64,000 nucleotides of DNA from Blasia pusilla. Taxonomy: Eukaryota; Marchantiophyta; Marchantiopsida; Blasiales. The translations under genes and the position numbers were made by a program. How positions within the stretch are numbered: the stretch's first letter is position 1; the number at the start of each line of letters is the position of its first letter. The notes beneath the pieces were generated by a model. The model had not been told where the DNA came from, did no database searches, and saw nothing but the letters and a program-made list of their open reading frames with translations. Shown in pieces: positions 1 through 11,337 of the stretch. Location of the stretch: assembly GCA_050084515.1 (NCBI GenBank), contig CM114272.1:56606001-56670000 (forward strand), given 5' to 3'.

Positions 1-1349
1 ACGTAAGCAATCTCCTTGGTCTTTTTTGGTTGCTGGAAATGTTGGGTGTTGAATTCTTCTTAGGACCCTCCATCGATTCCTTCATGTCATGGAAATACAA
101 TGTGTTTCATTCCACTTACAATGTAGATTGCAACTTCTTGAGACAGAAATTTGCATTTCCAAGATTCATCAACAATAGTTATTTTCTTTGTCATCTATAT
201 TCACCCTTAAGTTTGTTTTTTCTTCTCTACGTTGCGATAATGTGCAATTCTTGATTATTGGCCAACATCCATAGTTCTCTATTGCTTTGAAGCTCGAGTC
301 ATAACTCTTTGTCTTTGCTAGTTTGAGATGGACATTTGGCTGGTTGTTGCTAATGTGAGAAGGACATTCAACTCATTTTCCATTAGAAAGCTTATGACTC
401 ACTATTCCTTGGTAAATCCTCTCAAGAATCTCCAAGAATAGATTGGACTTGACCATTTCATTTGCCTCTTAACTTGGTCATGTCATACAGCCATCATATT
501 CCACGCTACAGGGACGATTTTGCTAGTGCCATCGACAACTCTTGATGCATTTGTTGTGCTTTCTAGCATAGTAGCTTGGCTGAACTTTTGTATTGTTGCG
601 CGATTAAGCGTCAACAATATCCAAATTTCTTTTACTTTGCACAAATCCTATTGAGGCTTTTCTTCTTATATGGATAGTCTTGTGAACTTCCAAAGATCTT
701 TCAATCTCAAAGCCACTTTCAACGTCGGCTTCTTCACGACTCTCTTCGCATTCACAATGAGTTTTTATAAATAATTGTGATTGGCTCTCACGAGGGTCTT
801 TTTTTATCACTACATGATGAGACATCCCTTCCAAAGATCAACTCTTCTACTTGAAATTATGCAAACAAAAAGTTATATTTCTCTTATGATGTTGGTGATT
901 GCAGTCCTTATCCATCCTTAATCTACTATCGATATTATTTTCACAATTACATATTGGATCTGACTATTCAATTGCCCTCACACTTTAATGAAAAAAAATT
1001 TGTGAAGGATGTTTCTCACTTTTTGTGGCCACTAAAGTTTTCCAATCTACTAGATTTGATATAGGTCGGAATGAGATTAGAGCCTTTGGCAACTTTCAAG
1101 TGTGCCTCTCCCACACCTAGCACTGCAACATATTGCTCAATTTAACCATATTTTCTATTCGTGTCTCCTAAATTATCTATATAATTCCTATTTTCTTCTT
1201 GTCTTGCGTGCATTATGTAGAAATTTTTTTTTCTCTATATGTCCTTATTAGCCATCATTCCATATATCTGCACCATAACTTGCAAAAATATCAAAATTTT
1301 GGTGACTATATTACAACTTAGACCTTGTAAAAAAATTTTATAACTAGTG
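1..1349. other. AT-rich intergenic DNA
   Basis: I see no coding region, RNA gene or recognisable element here. Open frames on both strands are short (under 80 codons), AT-biased and resemble nothing I know. Confidence 0.6.
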
Positions 1350-3620
1350 CAAGCAAGGAATCATCCAAGTGTGATTCCACTATTAGTATTTTCAAACTAT
1401 GCGACAATAAATCAAATGCATGGTACTTTTAGGAGAGCAAGATGTACATTTACACAATTAAACAAGTAATAGTCTCTTAGACAAATTCTAGGATCACACA
1501 AAAATATTGGCAAGGAACATATAGAAGAAAAAGCACAAAGGTTGTTAAGCCACATCTAGCCTTTAGTCTTCTTCTCTATATCTGTTAGGACTTCTTTTAT
1601 CCACATAAGTTATCAATGCAAAGATTTGCACCAAAACTTGCTCAACATCATTTCTCTATGCCTATCCCAAAATCCCTACCTTGTTAAGAAATGGACTATA
1701 GCTTCCACCAAGAAATCGTCCTAGTTTGATTCCATTACTAGTATCATACTATGAAGCAGAAACTCACATTAAGGCTATCCTAGAAAAAAATACAAGTGAG
1801 CCCACAAAAATAAGTTGACGCCATTAAGAAATTATCCAAGTGTGATTCCATTGTCAATGTTGTTAAACGATAAATAGTAAATTAAATCTAGGGTACATTT
1901 AGGACAACCAAATGTAAACCTAAACAACCGGATGTAAATGTGGACAAATAAACCAAAGATAAAGACAAGTTGTAGGATCATGGGGACAAGTTGACTTGGG
2001 GCTAATTGAAACAAATACAAAAGTATATGAATGTAGCATCCAACCTTTAATCTTCTTTGATGTACATGCCATGACATTTTTTTATTAAATTAAAGATATC
2101 AGGCCAAGGATCTTCACCAAAACTTGCTCTAATATCAATTCTCTATGATTAGGCTAGAATCCCAACCTTGATAGAAAAAAGTAGAAGACAACGAATGCAA
2201 TCAAGGAATCATTGAAATGTGATTTCATTGCCAATGTTGTCACACTACCAAACAAAAACTCATATGAAGACTTCTTCTAGAAGCTTGCGGGTAGAAATAC
2301 ACCAAAGCTAATAAATTTGGTGCTAGCAAGGAATCATCCAAACATGAATCAAATATCAATATTGTCAAACTTTAGATAGTAAATCAAATCCAAACTACTT
2401 TTAGGAAAATACATCTATACCTTAAAAAAACCAAAGATAAGCCCTTAAACAAAATGTAAGATCAAAGAGAAAAGTTGAAAGGGAAAATATTAACAAATGA
2501 AAAAAGACCATCATCCAAGCATCTAACCTTTAGTCTTCTTCTCTATAGTTATAAGAATTTTTTGCATTAAAAAATATGTATCAAGCCAAGGATGTGCATC
2601 AATGTCTAACTCACAACCCGTTTCTTGTTAAAAAATAGACAATCGCTACCACTAAAGAATTATTAAAGTAGTTTGAGCCTACTCATCCTCAAATTTTATA
2701 ACTATGATTGACTTACCTTAACCATGGGTTTGTAGGTGGATAAAAGAATAATAAAAATTCTTCTTCCTAGCATGCATGAAATTGTAGCAAAATTGATAAT
2801 AAGCCCCCTATTGATCAATGGCTCCAAAGGTCAAGTTTAGCTTCACACTTTTAGTTTTGTTGAAGTATTTCTCCTTGTTTCACTCATCTTGTGATCCTTT
2901 GGACCTAACGTGAGGAGGAATAGGCATGAGGATTCAAGTATGATTCCGTTATCAATATTGTCACAATGCAAAGCAAGAAGTTACACAAATGCCACTTGTA
3001 GAATAGGCAAAGATATATCTCTTTGTCTCATTCACCTTTGTGACCCTATTGACCTAACCTGAGCAAGAATAGGCATGAAGATTCAAGTGTGATTCCATTA
3101 TCAATGTTGCCATAATGCAAAGCAAGAAAATACAAAAATGCCACTTGTAGAGTAGGCATAAGATATATCTCAAACTCTCGGCAAATAAACCAATTGTAAG
3201 CACTATATCGACATGTGCGAAGACTATTAAACAAGCATCCCGCCTTTACTCTTCCTCTCTATATTTAGGAAACAAATTTATGTGACAGAAGATATTAACC
3301 CCTAATCTGCATCAAAACTTACTCCCTTACTCCAACTATTAGTTATCAATGCCTAGCTCACGAGTCCTTCCTTGTTAGAACAATTGGATAAGTATTATGA
3401 GCGTTGAAAGTTTAATAGTCACATTGTGAGCCAGTAACTCACATACATACTACTTTAAGGACAATACATTTTACTCCTAAGCAAGTAAACCAATAGTGAG
3501 CCCATAAGTCCTTAGAGAGACTTTAGCATTTGAAACAAAAGTTGATAAAGGAAAACTACAATAAAAGGTCGTTAGACTAGCATTCACTCTATATTGTTCT
3601 TAGCTTTTTCTCTAAGATTT
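1350..3620. repeat. degenerate tandem array, unit about 484 bp
   Basis: A landmark reading approximately CATCTAACCTTTAGTCTTC recurs near 1553, 2037, 2520, 3233 and (weakly) 3579. The first three intervals are 484 and 483 bp; later units are rearranged. A second landmark, resembling AATCATCCAAGTGTGATTCC, recurs near 1357, 1714, 1829, 2207, 2329, 2938 and 3081, so each unit contains related sub-units. Following text such as 'TAGTAAATCAAATC' and 'TTTAGGA-AA-ACAT' is also shared. The units are well diverged and carry no long open frame. This is a non-coding satellite-like array or a tandemly duplicated non-autonomous element; I cannot tell which. Confidence 0.65.
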
Positions 3621-3888
3621 TTCTATGAAGGATTATATGATATTAGTACATTTCCAACAACTAATATCCATTTTAACCAAATTCTCCCAACAAATATGTA
3701 AAAGGTGACAGAGACATATTGTGAATAATGCTCTAAAATACATTATACAAATGATTGGATTAGTGCTTGCAATATTTCAGTCATCTTCATCACTAGACTT
3801 TGAAAAATAAGAACAAAATTTAATTCTCATAGATTTTTTGTTCTTGTGAAGATCAAATTCTAAAGGATGGTTATTTAATTGTAACACT

Positions 3889-4507
3889 TGTCACGATTGT
3901 TAAGATAGATCGGTAAGATCTAGTAGAGCGTCTGCACGAGTAGTGGAGGACAGACCCAGGAGATCGAAGATGACCTGTTGAGGCCTAGGGAAACTTGAGA
4001 GAGCATGTTTCTCCTTCGTTTCGACTCATTTGGAGCCATACTGAGGAACTTATTATTCTAGGTAAGTATCATTTTGAATATAAAATTCACTTTCTATTTT
4101 TGGTAAGTGGCCCTTGACCTCCTACATCAGGTCAAGAACCAAGGAGGTGACTTGGGAGAATAGGTTCCCATGGAGAAAGTTTGGGAGAGGGGAGGGGTAT
4201 ACCTCAAGGAGAGAGAGCTTGAGAACCTCTTGGCATGAGGTGGCAGAGCTATAATCCCTTGCCTTGTGAGTGTAACCCAAGCCTCTTATTATGAGAGTGA
4301 GTTTGGTTTGACATGAGAGAGAGTGTACACCTTTGAGAGTTATGGTGTGAGATGATGTAGAGATATTTGATCTTACTCTATTAGAGATATTTTGGTACTT
4401 CTCGCCTCTGTGTATGGATGCCATGAGTTAACATGGGATCGTGTGTGTTTGTGTGTGTGTTCGATGATAGTGATGTATGTCGTGTAGCGATGTGTACGCG
4501 CACGACA
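3889..4507 (+). mobile_element. solo LTR, subfamily A
   Basis: The unit starts TGTCACG and ends GTACGCGCACGACA. It is flanked by CACT at 3885-3888 and 4508-4511, a 4-bp target-site duplication. The body matches the other A copies: a TAGATCGGTAAGATCTAGTAGAGCG-like start (first part only), a purine-rich GGGAGAGGGGAGGGG stretch near 4180, and a GTGTGTGTTTGTGTGTG run near 4441. There is no coding capacity. Family knowledge: TG...CA ends with a short duplication and no interior is what LTR-LTR recombination leaves behind. Confidence 0.8.
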
Positions 4508-4511
4508 CACT

Positions 4512-5754
4512 TATTCCTATTGGCAACATCGTCCAAGTGATTTTAGTGTCGTCTACATAAAGCCAACTATTTGAGGTAAAGCCATTGTATCATAAACCAA
4601 ACAATTGCCACCCAAAGGAAAACTTGCTCATTTAGATTTCTCCTCTCTCATTGCTCTATATCTACTAAGTTTACTACTTAAGACCACAATGATTATTTAT
4701 AGTGGTAGGAATAAGCCTTACAAGGCCATTAAAACCAATATGTTGAAACAATAAAAGTTCACATACTGAGACAATGAGAAATCTTTTACTCTAGATTACA
4801 TCTGCAAAATAAAATTTCCGCACTTAAAAAAACTGAATTTTATACCATACTACTATGATTGATCATTTGTTAAATGTCACGTTATTAAAGGGAAGAATAT
4901 ATGTACAACTGCATTCAAAGAACTGCAATGATATGGATATTGTGGTTACATTCTTATTTTAATCCACACCCAAGGATCTCTACAATCCAGTCTTCTGCAT
5001 ATCCATCATGTGTATTTTGAAATTACTCTCTCAAAAGTTACCTAATACCAAGATTATATCACTATCATATTTGAGATCTTTGTATTTCCAACAAACTATG
5101 AAGATAGTTAAATTTATAAAATGCATTGTCATGTATTAGGAATCTCCTTATTATGTATCCTCTTCAACTAAAACTTCCATCTTTAGTAGATTCAAGAATA
5201 GGGATTGAAAATAAATTCAATGGTTTTCACAGAGGAATTTTTTTAATGTATTCCCTTTTATATTCTCTTGTTATTGGATTTAACTTCAGTAGTTGTATAT
5301 ATAAAATTTAATCACCTATCACATTGGGTATAAAATAGCTACTACCAAACTTTTTTTTATCGAAAAATTGGATAAGGATTAGAAAGCACTTCTAGAATTA
5401 CCAAGTCCTTTTGGACTAGTTGTGCGTCAATGTGTAGCAATTCAAGGCATAATCAAATAATTTGAGAAAAAAATTGAATAACTCATAATATGAATCATCC
5501 CTATGATCTTGAATTAATATCCTTCAAGATGTTTCATATTTTATATTTCTAAAATATTAGTGTATTTTTTTTATATAAGCCTAGTCCTCTAATAATGCAT
5601 GAATTGTGTCAAGCAATTGCATTATGTTGGAGTAGAATAAATTTTATACATAGTAGAGAATTAGACAAGGTCACGAGAGGCAATCCACATCTCAAAGTTT
5701 GCGAGAGGAAGGAGATTGTAGGCGAAAACACTCATACTAGGAAACGAGAGTGCG

Positions 5755-5806
<52 letters not shown>

Positions 5807-8800
5807 ATGTTGTTGGTGATGGGGTTATGAGTCCTTGATTGTCGTCATTAACAATCAAAATTGCAAGGATTGAAGACTAGTCTTTGATCCTTCTATGCCG
5901 TAAAATTCACGCGATGGAGTCACGAAGGATGATTCTTGGGTCGAGTACTCATTGTAACTAGTTCCATAAGCTCACCAAATTAACAATACTTGATTAATTT
6001 TGTTTTTCGTTACAATGCAAGAGCTACATGACCGTGGGAAAGAATATAGAAATCGTACAAATTTCCAAATTTTCTGGTGAAACATTTGAAATTTTGGTAT
6101 GTTTTTTTCGAACCAAAACTAGGACCCATGGCTTGAGACATATGGGCCATTTCCATGGGGATTTCTCCTTATATCATGACCTTTCAAAATATTGTACAAG
6201 TCCACAGATTTTGGGTATTCTTCTTGGCATAAGTCGAACCTAAAAGACATGAAGGTCATAATTCATAATTGGGAAATCTTTATTTCTTCCTTATTCTTAT
6301 ATGTAAGGCAGTATCAAACACACATTGGTATGACTTTGATGATATTAACTTCTTGCTTGCTAAATCCAATCCAACATTCAATGGCAAGATGCCCCCATAG
6401 AATATGCACATGCAAGTATTTCATCTGAGACTACATTCTTTTTTATCTTAATTTATATTTAGTGGCCCATTTGTACTTATTAAGATGTTCAATTGCCTAC
6501 CGCGTAATGAATTGCAAGATAGAGGTAGTGTAGATTTCCATATGATACTTTGGATAGGACCTACAGAAGTAGATCAGATAACACCGAAGATCTACACATA
6601 TATTCCAATAGCTTCCAAAAATGTTTCATAAACTTCATATTCACTAAAGAACTTATCTAAGTATTAAAGTAATGACATGCACTCAAATAAGGTAGTCCAT
6701 TGAGGCATGCTTCCAACTTTACTTGTGTATGGATCTACTCGCGTGTTAAAGAGATTGACCGTACTTATTTTATGGACGTGAACAACGATATACATTATAT
6801 ACCAATGTATATGTGCACAACACATTGAATGACTATATATACCTACTTACGTTATTGTATCATACAAGATCACTGTCAATATATTTTTATGACGAGAGGA
6901 CCGAAGAGGTTCTCAAAGTAATAGTGTGTGGGGATGAAATATTGTTTAAGAAAGATGAAATCTTATTCTTCAACTATCGTCAATTGGGGCCATTATTACG
7001 AACCCTTTGTCACTCCATAAAGTATGAGAATATATGGCACCAATGTACAAGAATAAGATAGGGTAGTCATCCACATCACACCTCTCACACACCGCAAATC
7101 AAAGAATTAAACTTTAGAAGAGAAATGACGTGAATTAAAAAAATTACAAAATTACAAAAGTAGTATGAAACATGAACGTTTAAAAAAATATGAACGATAG
7201 AACTAAAAATTTTAGATGCGAGAAGAAAAATGAAGAAGATACACTAGTAGAAGGCCCTAATTTTTTGTAATGATTTATTCCAGAATAATTTAAAAAACGA
7301 AATAATTGCAAATAAAATACTTTAAAAATAAATTTTAAAACAAATAGGGTCCCAAAAAATGGAGGAGAATGGTCCAAAAAAATGGGGAAAATTTAGGGGA
7401 AGGGAAAGTGTTATATTTTTTTCAGAATAATTTTTTAAATGAAATAATTACAATGAAAATACTTAAAATGTTCAATTAAAAAAATAAGGAGAATGGTCCC
7501 AAAAAATGGGGGAAGGGGAAGTATTGAATAAATAAAAATATATATAGTTTTCAAACAATTAAAAGAGGAAATAAGGGGAATAACTTAAAATTTTTTTAAA
7601 ACAATTCCTTTGTTTGGGCTACCTAGCTTCGGTAGCCCAAACATGCGTCTAACCGAAATCTCCTCCCCAAACCTAACCGCTCTATATGCCGCCGCCACCG
7701 GATCTAACGGCCTAGAAGTTAAGATCACATCTAACGGCCAAAGTTCTTGGCTATTGGGACGTCAGATTGAAGATCGGACGACCCAAAAATGGCGTTGCCC
7801 GAGTCCATTATTGGTTGGTTGACCTCGATCACTAAGGAAGGAAATGGTGGCGGGGCCACTTCATGGAGAATCGATTTTCAATCTTGAGGAAAAGCGTATG
7901 AATATCCACTAGTGTTATCCTTAAAGGCTACACTCACATTACCTCATGTGCCTACATGTAAAACTAATGGTATATGTGCATAATTACTTAGGGATGTATT
8001 GGAAATAAATCCTCCAACCTATATGTAGGCCCTCTCTCGCTCTCATAAATCAACCGACAACCAACTTATCACAATCAAGGCTTCTATGTTGAATACTACA
8101 TGTGTTGGACCCATGTGACATGGTCCATATGCGATGATATGGGTATTAATCTTCCATGTATGTATCCACCTCTATATTTGACATTAGGTGCATTGACACA
8201 ATATCTTTCTTTATGAGGATTATTCAACATCCATCTCAATTTTCCTACAAGACTCATGTTTAGGATTTTAAATTAAGATTAATATAAGTAAATGAGGTTA
8301 AATATTTGTGGATGAGCAAAAATTATCTAGAAGATAAAAAAAATTCAAAAATAGATGAAAATTACTCCTTCCCTATATATCTTAAAATAAGGATAAGCTA
8401 AATTTACCAATGGGTGATTCACTTGATGTATAAACATTTATATTCCAAATACTATAAGTATAATGCTCTTGTAGTGCCACGAGTTGGAGAGGTGAAATTG
8501 AAAAAGTGGCAACACATAAAACTCTGATTTTTAAATTCCAATGATTACTTTTTTTAAAGATTCGATAGTATCCATGGTAATATACATATACCATGGAAAA
8601 ATCCATGGTATCCATGGTATATATATATATATATGTGAAAAAACATAGGGATTGATTTCAATGTCAATGAAGACTAATATTTTACATGCCTCGAGTCTTT
8701 TTGTTTGGTACACATTTTGTATTCAAAATCCATGAAAGCATTTGAAGATGAAGTTCTAGATAATATTATAGGTTGGATTCAAAGTGTTTTGAAGAGTTAG

Positions 8801-9820
8801 TGTATAGCCCGTAAAAGGAAGAGATGAATGATGCTCCACATAAACTTTTTTCTTGCTGCCCGTAGCATATGAAACATTTTCTTGTTATCCAATTGCCACG
8901 TGTCAAGTAGAGAGATGTTTGAAAATCAAAAAGGCACTCTCCCATAATAATATAGATGATTAAATTATACTTTTCGGCACCTTGACATGTCACACATGGC
9001 AAAACTAGCAAAAATAAATGACTTAAATCATTCCAATATGAATCATGTTTCAAAACCTTGTTGAATTTGGATCACTTTGTATTTAGTTTGATGTTTGTGC
9101 TAAGCTCAAGCATATTATGGATGTCATGGAATGAAGAATTAACAAATATAGAGAGAGCACAAGATTGAAAGGAAGGACATGAAATGGAATATAGATTGGA
9201 ATAAAAGGAATAAATGGGAAATCAATATTCACACAATAATATCTACCTCTGAACTTTGTTTTTAATGAAACTAGATTGAATGAAATATATATAGGATCTA
9301 ATATAGGTTTTATTTCCTTATTATAAATATTATATGACGTGAGATATTGTATGTTATAATGAAAGATATCCCATTTAACAACAAACTAAACTAGTATCAA
9401 TTCGCTCTATACTAGTTTTTTTTGGTCTACTCTCGATGCCATACTAATAATTTTTATCGGTAATATTTTTTACTATCTCCACGTTTTGGTGTCCAATTTA
9501 ATTTCCCTCTCCATGAAGTTAAAAAACCCAAAACTGCATTCCACATAAAATACATCAAAGCTAAGAGATGATAAACGGTTGTAAAGTACAATACAACAAG
9601 GGCAAAAAGAAATGATTGGTGGGCGACATGGCATAGCCGCATGAGTCCCTTCGCACTGACCACTAGCATCGATAAGTATGGTTGGCTACAGGCTTACCGG
9701 TCTTACCTGCGATAGCAGGATGTGCAAGGCTGTTCCGGAGAGCGGGTTCCTATTTTGTTTGTCTTCCCCGTAAGTCATTCCGAGAGTTGCCTTCCCCCTT
9801 AGAGCGACATGCATCTCTGG
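4512..9820. other. AT-rich intergenic stretch with microsatellites
   Basis: No supported gene. It holds a perfect (GA)n run at about 5757-5804, an (AT)n run near 8618-8635 next to a CCATGG-rich near-palindrome (about 8572-8597), and a short inverted repeat at 7612-7642. Open frames are short and AT-driven; the one at 5595-5819 owes its length to the GA run. Some fragments may be old transposon debris, but I recognise none. Confidence 0.6.
7612..7642. repeat. perfect 12-bp inverted repeat (hairpin)
   Basis: GTTTGGGCTACC at 7612-7623 is the exact reverse complement of GGTAGCCCAAAC at 7631-7642, with a 7-nt loop. It lies at the abrupt change from very AT-rich DNA to a GC-richer 200-bp patch in which TCTAACGGCC occurs twice. 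It may mark the end of an inserted element; no partner terminus was found. Confidence 0.7.
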
Positions 9821-9827
9821 ATACATC

Positions 9828-9897
9828 TGGGCCTCTGAAGCTAGGGCTTCGTGGGAAGAGATCGACGGTCACACGTTTCCCGCGAGTGTTAGGGTTT
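9828..9897 (+). promoter_or_regulatory. RPL37 upstream motifs: site II (TGGGCC) and telo-box
   Basis: TGGGCC lies at 9828-9833 and TTAGGGTTT at 9889-9897, 150-220 bp before the RPL37 start codon. Telo-boxes (AAACCCTA on the other strand) and site II TGGGCY elements are established, often paired, features of plant ribosomal-protein and other translation-gene promoters. Pyrimidine-rich DNA with several TCTTCC tracts follows at 9920-10000, where transcription probably starts. The motifs are seen directly; their use here is inferred from position. Confidence 0.6.
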
Positions 9898-10048
9898 ACT
9901 CAAACACTCCCACTGTCTTCATGTTCCTCCCTTTCGCCCAATCTCCTCTCTTTCCATCGAGTTCGCTGCTGCGACACTCTTCCCTCTCTTCTGTGGCAGC
10001 GATTTGGTTTTGTGGATTGATTCATCGTGATTCCGAAGTGGTGTCGGA

Positions 10049-11337
10049 ATGGTAAGTGTGGTGGTGTGCGTGTTGTTGTGGCGGCTGTGCAGTTTATTTA
10101 GAGGATGAAATTCACGGTCCGTGGAGGAGTGGTGTAATTGCGGCGCGGGAATGGGGAGGAGTTGTGAAGTTCCTATCGAGAAATTGAGAGTGCAGACAGG
10201 AAGGAATCTGGGAAGGTGATTGGGAGGTGATTAGGTTTTGATTTTGGTGCTCGTGGTTTGTCCCAGGGTAAGGGAACAGGGAGTTTCGGCAAGCGCCGGA
10301 ACAAGACCCACACTATCTGCAGGCGATGTGGCCGCAGGAGTTTCCACATTCAGAAGGGACGATGCTCGGCTTGTGCCTACCCCGCCGCACGACTTAGGAA
10401 GTGTAAGTGCTCTACGCGGTGCCTAAGTGAATGCTGTGAGATTGTGGTTTTGATCGGGCTTGGTCAAATGTGTTGACATGATTTAAGAAATCGAGGATGG
10501 AGGAAATTCAATCACGAGATGAGGTCCCAATTTTAGTGTCGTCGTGCTGAGTCCAATTGTAGGTGTGTCAGTGACTCATGATTTCACGTCGAGGGATTTC
10601 TCCTGTGAATTTTGGATCCCCTCTCATTGCAATGAATGCTTCTCTTCTAGATAACTGGAGTGTGAAGGCTATCCGGAGAAAGACCACCGGAACCGGACGC
10701 ATGCGCTCACTACGCCACTTGCCTCGTCGCTTCAAGAACGGTTTCAGAGAAGGTACGCTGTCAGATAATTCACTAGATCAGCTCAAAAAGTATTAAACAG
10801 GTTCAGTAGATGCCTTAAGCATATTTCTTCCAATGGCCATTCCTTTCAGATGCGCGAGTTTTCATTGGTTGAAGGTACATGTCAGATGCTGTAGCCGGAC
10901 TGCATTCCATTCCCCCTTCCTTATCCTCCAGGAAGTCAAAATTTGGTCTGCTATGTCCCGTACTTATTAGGTCTCGTCTACAGCGAAGTATGGAGTGCCA
11001 TTCTCCTATCCCCTGAGCAGCGTGCCACACCATTCATGCCTGGATTGTTCTTTTTAGTTAACCCTCATCCTTCCACTTCCTCATCCTACATGTTACCTCT
11101 ATCAGTATGAGTCACCACCCTAGCACCACCTTAGCTGGCTTGTCCTCTCGCAGACAGAGTAAGCGTTGTACCTCGAGATAACCTCTACTCGAGCACTAGG
11201 TCCCTATGTGAATATGATGATTGATGTTAACTCTGCAAAGCACAATTGGTTTTAGCTTCAACTTAATCCTCCCCTGTCCCCCTATCGCAGGTACCGAGGC
11301 AACGGCCAAGAAGCCATCAGCTGCAGCGGCTTTCTAG
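10049..11337 (+). CDS. RPL37: 60S ribosomal protein L37 (eL37), four exons
   Basis: Exons are 10049-10051 (only the ATG, followed by GTAAGT), 10267-10402, 10651-10752 and 11291-11337 (stop TAG). Every intron has GT-AG ends and the phases agree, giving 95 residues, the usual eL37 length. The protein begins [16 protein letters not shown] and contains the C4 zinc-binding set CRRCGRR...CSAC near residues 19-37. It continues through [18 protein letters not shown] and [12 protein letters not shown] to an Ala/Lys-rich tail ending AAAAF. Known role: a zinc-binding protein of the large cytosolic ribosomal subunit. The start exon consists of the start codon alone, so an annotator that disallows tiny exons would begin wrongly. 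The intact frame and conserved promoter motifs suggest a working gene. Confidence 0.95.

Noticed and set aside
3889-4507. DNA transposon (MITE) with TGTC/GACA inverted ends
   Set aside because: Same sequence forms the LTRs of a gypsy-type element and has TG...CA ends; a solo LTR explains it better.
5595-5819. Arg-Glu repeat protein
   Set aside because: Created by the (GA)n microsatellite.
9682-10020. 112-codon open frame just upstream of RPL37
   Set aside because: It lies over the promoter and 5' UTR with telo-box and site II motifs; no recognisable domain.
11205-11240. C/D-box snoRNA in RPL37 intron 3 (ATGATGA-like C box)
   Set aside because: No D box (CTGA) at suitable distance and no terminal stem seen.
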